Part shown: piece after piece, positions 44,420-52,699 of the stretch
Layout: each line of letters begins with the position of its first letter
How positions within the stretch are numbered: position 1 is the stretch's first letter
From: Halovulum marinum
Lineage (GTDB): Bacteria > Pseudomonadota > Alphaproteobacteria > Rhodobacterales > Rhodobacteraceae
Direction: 5' to 3'
Assembly (NCBI RefSeq): GCF_009697225.1
Contig: NZ_WIND01000003.1
Location: 273,532-337,531, forward strand
DNA: 64,000 bases
Notes under the pieces: generated by a model
Told to the model about the DNA's origin: nothing
Database searches by the model: none
The model's input: only the letters and a program-made list of their open reading frames with translations
Translations under genes and position numbers: made by a program

Positions 44420-45664
44420 ATGTACGACCTGGCATCAATCTGGGACTGGGTGGGCTTCTCGGTCCGCTGGCTGCACGTGATCACCGCGATGGCGTGGATC
44501 GGTGCGTCCTTCTACTTCATCGCGCTGGACCTCATGCTGAAACCTGCGGCCGACATGCCGGAAGGTGCCCATGGCGAGGAATGGGAGGTGCACGGCGGCG
44601 GGTTCTATCACACGACCAAATACCTCGTGGCGCCGGAACGCATGCCCGAGCACCTGACCTGGCACAAATGGCAAAGCTACGCGACATGGCTTTCCGGCGC
44701 GGCGCTGCTGATGATCATCTACTGGATCGGCGGCGAGATCTTCCTTCTGGATCCCACCAAGGCCGATCTGGCGCTCTGGCAGGGCATCCTGATCTCCGGC
44801 GGGTCGCTGGCGATCGGGTGGCTGGCCTACGACTTCCTCTGCAAATCGCCGCTTGGCGGACGGCCCACCGTGCTGATGCTGCTTCTGTTCGCCATCCTGG
44901 TGGCGATGTCCTGGGGCTACAGCCAGATCTTCACCGGGCGGGCCGCGCTGCTGCACCTCGGCGCGTTCACCGCCACGATCATGACCGCCAACGTGTTCTT
45001 CCAGATCATGCCCAACCAGCGCATCGTGGTCGAAGACCTGAAGGCGGGCCGCAAGCCGGACCCGAAATACGGCAAGATCGCCAAGCTCCGGTCGACCCAC
45101 AACAACTATCTGACCCTGCCGGTCGTGTTCCTGATGCTGTCGAACCACTATCCGCTGGCCTTCGCCACCGAGTATTCCTGGATCATCGCCAGCCTGATCT
45201 TCCTGACCGGCGTCACCATCCGCCATTATTTCAACACCATGCACGCCACCGGCGCGGGACCGCACTGGACCTGGGCGGTGACCGTGATCCTGATGATCCT
45301 CATCGCCTGGCTTTCGGTCGCGCCGATGCGCAACAGCTACGCTGCCACCGAGGCCCGCGAGCTGACGCCCCACGAACAGCGGTTCGCCGCGGCCGCGGGC
45401 TTCGAGGAGGCGTACGGCGTGGTGCTTGGAAACTGCTCCATGTGCCATGCGCGCGAGCCATCCTATTCCGACAGCATGCGGTGGCCTCCGAAGGGCGTGG
45501 TGCTGGAGACCGAGCAGGACGTCGCACGCTACGCGGAACAGATCTTCCTCCAGGCGGGGGCGAGCCGCGCCATGCCGCCGCCGAACGCGGTCTCGACCAT
45601 GACCGAGGAAAACCGCGCAGCCATCGTCGCCTGGTACCGCGAGGCGACCCGAAGGAACGACTAG
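44420..45664 (+). CDS. puuD: Membrane cytochrome c urate hydroxylase
   Basis: 414 residues with an AAGGGAGG ribosome site. Eight to nine predicted membrane helices with conserved histidines (VRWLHVITAMAWIGASFYF, HNNYLTLPVVFLMLSNHY) are followed by a C-terminal cytochrome c domain whose haem motif CSMCH is residues 339-343. PuuD oxidises urate to 5-hydroxyisourate and passes electrons to the respiratory chain instead of making peroxide. Expected partners uraH and the OHCU decarboxylase lie immediately upstream, and no soluble uricase is seen. Confidence 0.95.
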   Translation: MYDLASIWDWVGFSVRWLHVITAMAWIGASFYFIALDLMLKPAADMPEGAHGEEWEVHGGGFYHTTKYLVAPERMPEHLTWHKWQSYATWLSGAALLMIIYWIGGEIFLLDPTKADLALWQGILISGGSLAIGWLAYDFLCKSPLGGRPTVLMLLLFAILVAMSWGYSQIFTGRAALLHLGAFTATIMTANVFFQIMPNQRIVVEDLKAGRKPDPKYGKIAKLRSTHNNYLTLPVVFLMLSNHYPLAFATEYSWIIASLIFLTGVTIRHYFNTMHATGAGPHWTWAVTVILMILIAWLSVAPMRNSYAATEARELTPHEQRFAAAAGFEEAYGVVLGNCSMCHAREPSYSDSMRWPPKGVVLETEQDVARYAEQIFLQAGASRAMPPPNAVSTMTEENRAAIVAWYREATRRND

Positions 45665-45669
45665 CGTCA

Positions 45670-45682
45670 GCGCCGGGGGCGC
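45670..45682. terminator. Short hairpin between puuD and the convergent ATPase gene
   Basis: GCGCC-GGG-GGCGC lies in the 21 bp between the two stop codons. Short but GC-rich; weak evidence for a shared terminator. Confidence 0.35.
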
Positions 45683-45685
45683 CGC

Positions 45686-46765
45686 CTACCGCTCCGCGAC
45701 CATGGCCCCCGAGGCCGAAACCCCGGCATCCTCGGCCCGGCGGGCCAGTCCATCCGCATCGAACATGTGAACGTTGCCCGGGTCGATGGCCAGATACACC
45801 GTATCATCGGGACGGGGTCCCTCCTGCCCCTCGCTCAGAACCAGCATCGTGCCCACCCCCGCCACCTCCACGTGCAGCAGCGAACCGCTGCCGGTGTACT
45901 CGCTGATCACGACCTGGCCGGTCATTAGTCCCTGCTGCTCCGGCACGAGGCGCAGATGCTCCGGCCGCAGACCGACCTGCACCGCACCGCTCGTGTCGAC
46001 GCCGGCGCGGGACAGCGGGCCGGCAAGATCGCTGGCGGCGCAGATGTTCATCTTCGGACTGCCGATGAACTGAGCGACGAAGATGTTGTCAGGCCGGGAG
46101 TAAAGCTGCCGCGGCGATCCGACCTGCTCGATCCGGCCGTCGCGCAGCACGACGATCCGGTCGGCCAGGGTCATCGCCTCTATCTGGTCGTGGGTCACAT
46201 AGACCATGGTGTTGCGCAGCCGCTTGTGCAGCGCGGCGATCTCGGCCCGCATGTGCACCCGGAGTTCCGCGTCGAGGTTCGATAGCGGCTCGTCGAACAG
46301 GAAGACATCGGGGTGGCCGACGATGGCGCGGCCGATGGCGACCCGCTGGCGCTGCCCGCCGGAAAGCTCGCGCGGATAGCGGTCCAGCAGCGACCCAAGC
46401 TGCAGCGTCCGCGCCGCGTCCTCGACCCGCCGCGCGATCTCGGCCGGTTTTTCCTTCCGCACCTTCAGGCCGAACCCCATGTTCTGCTTCACCGTCAGGT
46501 GCGGGTACAGCGCGTAGGACTGGAACACCATCGCCACGCCGCGCCGGGCGGCCTGGACCTCGTTCATCCGGCGGTCGCCGATCCACAGGTCGCCGCCGGT
46601 GATGTCCTCGAGCCCCGAGATCATCCGGAGCAGGGTCGACTTGCCGCAGCCGGACGGGCCGACGAACACGACGAACTCGCCGTCCTCGATCTCCAGGTCC
46701 ACGCCGCGGATGACTTCGGCCTTGCCGAAGCACTTGCTGAGGTTGCTGAGTTTCAAACCACTCAT
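45686..46765 (-). CDS. ABC sugar transporter ATPase (UgpC/MalK type), system 3
   Basis: 359-residue ATPase with Walker A GPSGCGKS at 36-43, LSGGQ at 134-138 and Walker B VFLFDEP at about 154-160; the regulatory domain includes VGLRPEHLRLV. It is the last gene of a leftward operon after the MalG-type permease (27 bp). The proximity of enolase-type sugar-acid dehydratases suggests uptake of a sugar acid or a glycoside containing one. Confidence 0.93.
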   Translation of the reverse strand: MSGLKLSNLSKCFGKAEVIRGVDLEIEDGEFVVFVGPSGCGKSTLLRMISGLEDITGGDLWIGDRRMNEVQAARRGVAMVFQSYALYPHLTVKQNMGFGLKVRKEKPAEIARRVEDAARTLQLGSLLDRYPRELSGGQRQRVAIGRAIVGHPDVFLFDEPLSNLDAELRVHMRAEIAALHKRLRNTMVYVTHDQIEAMTLADRIVVLRDGRIEQVGSPRQLYSRPDNIFVAQFIGSPKMNICAASDLAGPLSRAGVDTSGAVQVGLRPEHLRLVPEQQGLMTGQVVISEYTGSGSLLHVEVAGVGTMLVLSEGQEGPRPDDTVYLAIDPGNVHMFDADGLARRAEDAGVSASGAMVAER

Positions 46766-46792
46766 GTCATGCCCTTCCCGACCGGCAGAGCG

Positions 46793-47644
46793 TCAGCCCT
46801 TGACCCCGGACATTGCAAAGCTTTCGATGATCTGCCGCTGCGCGATCAGGTAAACGACCAGGATCGGCACCACGGCAAGGCTGGTCGCCGCCAGCTGCAG
46901 ATGCCACAGCGGCGCGCCGTAGGGATCGGTGAAGTTCGACAGCGCCAGCGGCAGGGTGAAGTTCTCGAGGCTGGAGAGGAAGACCAGCGGCTCGAGGAAC
47001 AGGTTCCACGAGAACAGGAACGTGATGATCGCCACCGCCGCCAGCGCCGGCCGGGACATCGGCAGCGCGACTTTCCACCAGATCCCCAGCCGCGACAGGC
47101 CGTCCATCTTGCCTGCCTCTTCCAGTTCCTTCGGCAGGGCGACGAAGTACTGCCGCATCAGGAAGGTCGCCATCACCCCGTGCGGCCCGAACACCGGCAG
47201 CAGGATCAGCGGCACATGGGTGTCCATCACCCCGAGCCAACGCATCAGGAAGAAGTTCGGGACGATCGTCACCTCTTCGGGCACCATCAGCGCCGAGATC
47301 AGGAACAGCATCAGCAGCCCGGCGCCGGCAAAGCGCATTCGCGCCAGGGCATATCCGGCCAGCGACGACAGGATCAGCGTGATCCCGGTCACCGCGCAGG
47401 CGATGTAGATCGAGTTGAAGTACTGCCGGGCGAAGGGCTGATAGTCGAAGACCTCCAGGAAGTTGTTCCAGCGCCAGACGTTCGGGATCAGGCTCGGCTG
47501 GCCGAAGATCTCGGTGGCGCTCTTGAAGCCCGACGAGATCATCCAAAGGAACGGAAACACGAAGGGCACCGCCACCAGGCTCAGCGACAGGACCCAGCAG
47601 ATGCGGGTGACGACGCGCGTCTGCCGGCGGGTCAGCTGCATCAC
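46793..47644 (-). CDS. Carbohydrate ABC transporter permease (MalG type), system 3
   Basis: 283 residues with six predicted helices starting ICWVLSLSLVAVPFVFPFLW. EAA loop LEEAGKMDGLSRLGIWWKV, C-terminus IIESFAMSGVKG, both typical of MalG-like CUT1 subunits. Its start overlaps the MalF-type stop by 4 bp. Confidence 0.92.
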   Translation of the reverse strand: MMQLTRRQTRVVTRICWVLSLSLVAVPFVFPFLWMISSGFKSATEIFGQPSLIPNVWRWNNFLEVFDYQPFARQYFNSIYIACAVTGITLILSSLAGYALARMRFAGAGLLMLFLISALMVPEEVTIVPNFFLMRWLGVMDTHVPLILLPVFGPHGVMATFLMRQYFVALPKELEEAGKMDGLSRLGIWWKVALPMSRPALAAVAIITFLFSWNLFLEPLVFLSSLENFTLPLALSNFTDPYGAPLWHLQLAATSLAVVPILVVYLIAQRQIIESFAMSGVKG

Positions 47645-48570
47645 GCCGATCCTTTCTGGCGCAGCAGCAACTGCACGATCGTCAGCGCGAGGACGATGAC
47701 GAACATGATCATCGCCAGCGCCGAGGCATAGCCGATGTCGAAGAACTCGAACGCCTGCTCGTAGATGTAGTAGGCCAAGACCAGGGTGCCGTTCTCGGGG
47801 CCGCCGCCGGTCATCAGGTAGATGTGGTCGAAGACCTTGAACGAGCCGATGGTGGTGATGACCATGATGATCAGCGTGGTCGGCGCCAGCAACGGCCAGG
47901 TCACCATCCGGAAGATCTGCCAGCCGGACGCGCCTTCCAGCCGGGCGGCCTGTTCATAGTCGCGCGGGATCGCCTGAAGCGCCGCGATGTAGAGGATCAT
48001 GTTCAGCCCGACCATCTTGATGACCCGGGTGACGATCACCGCGACCATCGCCCAGTTCGGCTCGCGCAGCCAGTTCGGGCCGTCGATCCCGACATGGGCC
48101 AGAAGCTGGTTGACCGCGCCCGCTTCGCCTTGCAGCAGGAACCGCCACACGATGGCCCAGGCCACGGCCGAGGTGACGACCGGCGCGAAGAACACGGTGC
48201 GGAAGAACACGACGCCAGGCCCCGGGCGGCACAGTGCGATTGCAAGCGCCAGCGCCAGCGCCATGTTCAGTGGCACCAGGCCGGCGGCGAAGAAGATCGA
48301 GTTGCGGATGACGTGCCAGAAATCCCGGTTCGCGGTCAGCGCATCGGCGTAGTTGTCGAGGCCGACATAGGTGGCGCGTTGGCTGAGCAGGTTCCATTCG
48401 GACAGCGAGTAGAACACCACCGCAATCAGCGGACCGAGAAAGAAGATGAGGAATCCGATCAGGGTCGGGCTCACGAAGAGCCATCCCTCGATCGCCTCGC
48501 GCCGGCGAAGCGTCAGCCACGGCACGCTGTTCCTGCGCGCCGTGGCCTCGGTGTCGTTCAGCGCGACCAT
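47641..48570 (-). CDS. Carbohydrate ABC transporter permease (MalF type), system 3
   Basis: 309 residues from ATG 48570; the frame upstream is a shadow of the binding-protein gene. First helix EGWLFVSPTLIGFLIFFLG, EAA loop YEQAARLEGASGWQIFRMV, and the periplasmic signature YLMTGGGPENGTLVLAYYIY. It begins 4 bp after the binding-protein stop, closer than in systems 1 and 2, and without the intervening hairpin. Confidence 0.92.
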   Translation of the reverse strand: MVALNDTEATARRNSVPWLTLRRREAIEGWLFVSPTLIGFLIFFLGPLIAVVFYSLSEWNLLSQRATYVGLDNYADALTANRDFWHVIRNSIFFAAGLVPLNMALALALAIALCRPGPGVVFFRTVFFAPVVTSAVAWAIVWRFLLQGEAGAVNQLLAHVGIDGPNWLREPNWAMVAVIVTRVIKMVGLNMILYIAALQAIPRDYEQAARLEGASGWQIFRMVTWPLLAPTTLIIMVITTIGSFKVFDHIYLMTGGGPENGTLVLAYYIYEQAFEFFDIGYASALAMIMFVIVLALTIVQLLLRQKGSA

Positions 48571-48574
48571 GCGC

Positions 48575-49816
48575 TCACAGATCGCCCTGAATGGCTTCGC
48601 AGACCGCGTCCAGCGACGCCTGGACATCGGCCTCGGCGCGCCAGAGGGCATCGACGCGCGGCTTCATCGCGGCGTTGATCTGCGGCGAGCGCTCGTGGCT
48701 GGGCAGCACCGTGCCTTCGGTGATGGCGGCGCTGACGTTCTGCATCTGCTCGGCCGGGATCAGGGCATTGGCGTCGGTGAAGGCATCGCTTTCCAGCACC
48801 GACTTGCGCGCCGGCGGGAAGAACTGCGCCATCACGGCGACGTTCTCCTTTTTGGTCATGTGGGCGATGAACTCCGCCGCCAGTTCCGGATACTCGCTTT
48901 CCGAGAACACCACTAGCCCGGCCTGCCCGATGATCGGCGAGGCGCCGGCGGGGCCGGTCGGCAGCGGGGCGATACCCCAGTTGAACCCGGCCTCGGGCAT
49001 CTTCGAGGCGCGCGAGATCTGGTTGATCGTCATCGCCGAGCCACCCGAGAAGTAGTCGCCCTGCTCTCCCGGCGGCACGATCGAGCCGTCCTCGAACACC
49101 ATCTCGTGCAGCATGGTGATCGCCGCCACCGCCTCGGGCTTGTTGAAGCCGCATTCGCCGTCGCGCCAGGCAAAGCCGCCGAACGCGCGGATCGGCGGCA
49201 TGAGGGCGTGCATGATGCGGGTGTCGTAGCCCTGACCGTCCTTGAACTCGAAGCCGTAGGCGTCGTTCGCTTCGCTCAGCGCCTTGGCGACCTCGCGGAA
49301 CTTGTCCATGTCCCACTCGCCCCTGCCAGCCAGGGTCAGCGGGTCTTCAAGACCGGCGGCGTCGAACATGTCCTTGTTGTAGTAGATCATGAACGGCGAG
49401 GTCGAGAACGGCACGCCGTAGATGGCGTCGTCCTTTTTCCAAAGGCCCATCGCCGGCTCGGAGAAGTCCGCCAGATCGTAGCCCTCGGCGCTTTCCAGTG
49501 CCGGCGTGAGTTCGCGCACCGCGCCGGCGCCGACGAACGTCGGCATGGCATCCTCGAACATCCAGCCGAGATCCGGCGGGTTGCCGCCGGCAAGCTGGAA
49601 GGTCAGCTTCTGGACGTACTCGCCGGCCGGGATGGTCTCGTAGTTGACGGTCACGCCCGGACGCTTCTCGGCGAAGCTGGCGGCAATGCCGTTCAGCATC
49701 TCGAGATGGGCGTCGTTGCCTGTCCAAACGGTGAAGCGCAATTCCTGCGCTGCCAGAGGCGCGGACAGCAGCGCAAGCGCCGCAACCGCTGAGGCTATCG
49801 TGGTCGGTCTGGTCAC
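48575..49816 (-). CDS. Sugar ABC transporter substrate-binding protein, system 3
   Basis: 413 residues starting at GTG 49816 with GGGAGA 6 nt upstream. Signal peptide VTRPTTIASAVAALALLSAP with cleavage near LAAQE. Mature start LRFTVWTGNDAHLEMLNGIA and LAGGNPPDLGWMFEDAMPTF mark a family-1 solute-binding protein. The long upstream open frame belongs to the SDR region on another frame and was discarded. Ligand unknown; context suggests a sugar acid. Confidence 0.92.
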   Translation of the reverse strand: MTRPTTIASAVAALALLSAPLAAQELRFTVWTGNDAHLEMLNGIAASFAEKRPGVTVNYETIPAGEYVQKLTFQLAGGNPPDLGWMFEDAMPTFVGAGAVRELTPALESAEGYDLADFSEPAMGLWKKDDAIYGVPFSTSPFMIYYNKDMFDAAGLEDPLTLAGRGEWDMDKFREVAKALSEANDAYGFEFKDGQGYDTRIMHALMPPIRAFGGFAWRDGECGFNKPEAVAAITMLHEMVFEDGSIVPPGEQGDYFSGGSAMTINQISRASKMPEAGFNWGIAPLPTGPAGASPIIGQAGLVVFSESEYPELAAEFIAHMTKKENVAVMAQFFPPARKSVLESDAFTDANALIPAEQMQNVSAAITEGTVLPSHERSPQINAAMKPRVDALWRAEADVQASLDAVCEAIQGDL

Positions 49817-49893
49817 TGGGTCTCTCCCTGTTGTCAAGCAGTCGTCATCCGTGTCGTGTCGCGGCATTCCGGTTCGGGCGCCCCAGCCCGCAA

Positions 49894-50667
49894 TCATGAC
49901 GCGGCCGGCAGTGCGCCGGGGGCGTCGCCGATGGTCCAGCCGCCATCGACGGGGATCTCGGCCCCGGTGATGTAGGATGCGCCGTCGCCGCACAGCATCA
50001 GCACCGGCGGCACGCAATCCTCGGGCAGCCCGGGGCGGCCGGCCGGAATCTTGGCCTCGACCGCGGCGCGAAACACCGGATCCGCGTAGCGCTCCACCAT
50101 GCGCTCGGTTTCGATCGCGCCGGGAGCGACGGCGTTCAGCGTGACGCCGCGCGCCGCCACATCTCGGGCGATCGCGCGCAGCGCCGTCAGCTGGGCCGAC
50201 TTCAGCGCCGCGTAGACCAGGGTTTCCGACCGCGGACGCGCCGCCATGACGCTTCCCACTGCGACCACCCGGCCCCAGCCACGGGCCGCCATCGGCGGCA
50301 CCAGTTGCTGGCACAGCGTCAGGAGCGAGGTGAAATTCGCCGCGACATGGTCGGCGACCGTCTCGGCGCCGATCTCGACCCACGGGCCGCGCCGCTCGAT
50401 CGCGGCGTTGGCGATCAGGATGTCGACCGGCCCGCCCGACAGCGCGGCGCGGGCCAGATGCGCAGCGGCGTCCGGCCGGGTGAAATCGGCCTCGAATATC
50501 TCCGCCCCTGCGACGGTCTCGCGGGCGCCCTCGGCGTTGCCAAGGTGGTGCAGGACGATGGTCGCGCCCTGCCCCGCCAGGCCGCGCGCCACCGCCCTGC
50601 CGATCCCCCGGTCGGCCCCAGTCACCAGCGCCCGGCGGCCGGAAAGCGGTTGCGCGGCATCAGTCAT
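49894..50667 (-). CDS. Short-chain dehydrogenase/reductase
   Basis: 257-residue classical SDR. Cofactor motif TGADRGIG at 16-23, catalytic S139, Y152 and K156 (YAALK), C-terminal ITGAEIPVDGGWTIGDAPG. It oxidises or reduces a sugar alcohol, sugar or lactone with NAD(P). Its start overlaps the end of the GntR gene by 8 bp, so regulator, dehydrogenase and transporter form one unit. Confidence 0.92.
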   Translation of the reverse strand: MTDAAQPLSGRRALVTGADRGIGRAVARGLAGQGATIVLHHLGNAEGARETVAGAEIFEADFTRPDAAAHLARAALSGGPVDILIANAAIERRGPWVEIGAETVADHVAANFTSLLTLCQQLVPPMAARGWGRVVAVGSVMAARPRSETLVYAALKSAQLTALRAIARDVAARGVTLNAVAPGAIETERMVERYADPVFRAAVEAKIPAGRPGLPEDCVPPVLMLCGDGASYITGAEIPVDGGWTIGDAPGALPAAS

Positions 50668-51415
50668 CGGTATCTTCCAGGTCGCCTGCAACCTCGAGCG
50701 AGGCAATGTCGGCCGCTTCGTAGTGCCGCGCGACCAGGTGCACAGCCCGGTCCGGGTCGCCGTCGCGGATCGCCTCGAACAGCGCCTCGTGCCGCCGGAT
50801 GGTATCGCGCCAGTCCTCGGGGGTGCGGTTGGAGCGCCGCGAGAACAGCTCCGAGACTTCGCGCTGCACCGAGCGCATGCCCTCGACCTGCATCCGGATC
50901 ATCGCATTGCCGGTCGCCATCGCCATGCCGAGATGAAACGCGATGTCCGCCTCGGTGAACCGGTCGGGCTGGCCGAAGGTGTCGTGCATGCTTTGCACCG
51001 CACGCTCCAGCGCGGCGACGCCCTCGGCGCAGCGCCGCTCCGCCGCGAGTCTCGCGATCCCGGCTTCGACCACACGGCGCATCTCGTTCGCCTCGCGCAG
51101 CCGCGTCAGGCTGGAGCGGATGGCGTAGCCGTAGATGCGGTCCAGCGGCTCTCCGGTCAGCGCCTTGGCGCGGGCGACCTTGCCTTGCTGGGTGTGGATC
51201 AGCCCGACCCCGGACAGCTGGCGCAGCGCCTCGCGCGCGACCGGTTTGCTGACGCCGAATTCCCTGGCGATGTCGCCCTCGGACGGCAGCGGATCGCCCG
51301 GCGCGAACCGGCCGTCGAACAGCGCCTTGGCGATGGCCTCGGACACCGTGTCGGCCAGGCGCTGCGGCGCGCTCGGCTTGGCAGAAAACAGCGGTTCGTC
51401 GGCGGAATCGTTCAT
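50660..51415 (-). CDS. FadR-subfamily GntR regulator
   Basis: 251 residues. Winged helix about residues 20-88 (LPSEGDIAREFGVSKPVARE then ALRQLSGVGL), FCD domain beyond about 100 with ligand histidines in ADIAFHLGMAMATGN, TIRRHEALFEAI and VARHYEAAD. It heads the transporter operon and faces the enolase genes across 132 bp containing a perfect 8-bp inverted repeat, so it probably represses both directions until the sugar acid binds. Confidence 0.92.
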   Translation of the reverse strand: MNDSADEPLFSAKPSAPQRLADTVSEAIAKALFDGRFAPGDPLPSEGDIAREFGVSKPVAREALRQLSGVGLIHTQQGKVARAKALTGEPLDRIYGYAIRSSLTRLREANEMRRVVEAGIARLAAERRCAEGVAALERAVQSMHDTFGQPDRFTEADIAFHLGMAMATGNAMIRMQVEGMRSVQREVSELFSRRSNRTPEDWRDTIRRHEALFEAIRDGDPDRAVHLVARHYEAADIASLEVAGDLEDTDD

Positions 51416-51463
51416 TCGCGCACCCTTCGCTCGAAATTGGTCTAGCAGTCCCCTCGCAACTTA

Positions 51464-51484
51464 GCAACTAAGTTTGTTAGTTGC
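51464..51484. promoter_or_regulatory. GntR operator between the divergent sugar-acid operons
   Basis: GCAACTAA-GTTTG-TTAGTTGC: 8-bp perfect arms, 5-bp spacer, AT-rich centre in a high-GC region. 48 bp from the GntR start and 63 bp from the enolase start. Strong candidate for the site of the adjacent FadR-type regulator. Confidence 0.65.
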
Positions 51485-51547
51485 CAAGAGGATGGGCTGT
51501 CGCTACAACGGGGGCGGTCGCGCCCCAAGCTGCAGAGGATCGTTGCA

Positions 51548-52699
51548 TTGCCCGAGAACGGCCGGCACAGAATCATCGAGGTCATCGCGCATCCGCTGAC
51601 CCAGCGGCTTCCGGCACCGACGCAAACCTCGTGGGGCCGATATGATGCCGTGTCGATCCTGTTGGTCGAGGTGCGGACGGACACCGGTCTGGTCGGCGTC
51701 GGCGAATCGCTCGCCCGGTTCGCGCCGGTCGCCTATGCCGAGCTGGTTGAAGCCGCCCTGGCGCCGCGGCTGCTGGGACAGGACCCGCTGGCCATTGGCG
51801 CAAACTGGGCCCGGATGCGCCGGGCCTTGTCCGGCCGCGCCGGCGGGATGCTGATCGAGGCGATCGCCGGGGTGGACATCGCCCTGTGGGACATCGCGGG
51901 CAAGGCCGCCAACCTGCCGATCTGGCGCCTGCTGCACGGCGAGGCGCGTCCCGAAGTGCCGGTCTATGCCGCCTCGGTGAACTGGGGCGGCGATGACGAG
52001 GCGGTCGCCGAGACGGTCGCAAGGTTCGCCGAGCGTGGTTTCGGCCGGATGAAGATCAAGATCGGCACACCGGTCCGCGCCGCCTGCGCGCGGATCGCCC
52101 TGGTCCGGAAACTGGCCGGCGACGACGTCGAGCTGACCGCGGACGCCAACTGGGCCTATGTGCTGGACGACGCCGCGACCGTGGGCCGCGCGCTGGCCGA
52201 CAATGGCTATACCTGGTTCGAGGAACCGCTGCGCCCCGAGGACGAGGACGGCTACCGCATGCTGCGCGCCCGCTGTCCGGTGCCGCTGGCGGCCGGAGAA
52301 AGCAACTATACCGCCGATCAGGCCGCGCCGCTGGTGCGGGACCGGACGCTGTCGTGCCTGCAGCCGAACGTCACCCGCGCCGGAGGGATCTCGGAAACGC
52401 TGCGGATGGCACGGCTGGCGGCGCAGCACGACGTCGCCTATGCGCCGCATGTCGGCATGTCGGGGATCATCTGCGAGGCGGCGAGCCTGCATCTCGCCGC
52501 CGCCCTGCCCAACGCCCGGGTCATGGAATGCCCGGTCTCGGCCAACCGGTTCAAATCGGAGCTCGCCGATCTTGCGCCGGGCGCGGCGCGGGCGGCAAAC
52601 GGAAACCTGGCGGTGCCGCAGGAACCGGGGCTGGGCCTGTCGATCGACTGGGACGCGGTGGCGTCGATGGAATTCCTGGCAAGGAAGGATGTGGCGTGA
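51548..52699 (+). CDS. Enolase-superfamily (mandelate racemase-type) sugar-acid dehydratase, copy 1
   Basis: 383 residues from a TTG start with AGAGGA upstream; no ATG gives a complete N-terminus. Residues expected in the mandelate-racemase subgroup are K169-x-K171, metal ligands D199, E225 and E251, and H301 (APHVGMSGI). The Asp that normally pairs with this His is Asn here (N274 in LQPNVTRAGG), unlike copy 2. About 380-residue family members dehydrate aldonates or uronates, or racemise or lactonise. It overlaps copy 2 by 4 bp (GTGA). Confidence 0.9.
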   Translation: MPENGRHRIIEVIAHPLTQRLPAPTQTSWGRYDAVSILLVEVRTDTGLVGVGESLARFAPVAYAELVEAALAPRLLGQDPLAIGANWARMRRALSGRAGGMLIEAIAGVDIALWDIAGKAANLPIWRLLHGEARPEVPVYAASVNWGGDDEAVAETVARFAERGFGRMKIKIGTPVRAACARIALVRKLAGDDVELTADANWAYVLDDAATVGRALADNGYTWFEEPLRPEDEDGYRMLRARCPVPLAAGESNYTADQAAPLVRDRTLSCLQPNVTRAGGISETLRMARLAAQHDVAYAPHVGMSGIICEAASLHLAAALPNARVMECPVSANRFKSELADLAPGAARAANGNLAVPQEPGLGLSIDWDAVASMEFLARKDVA

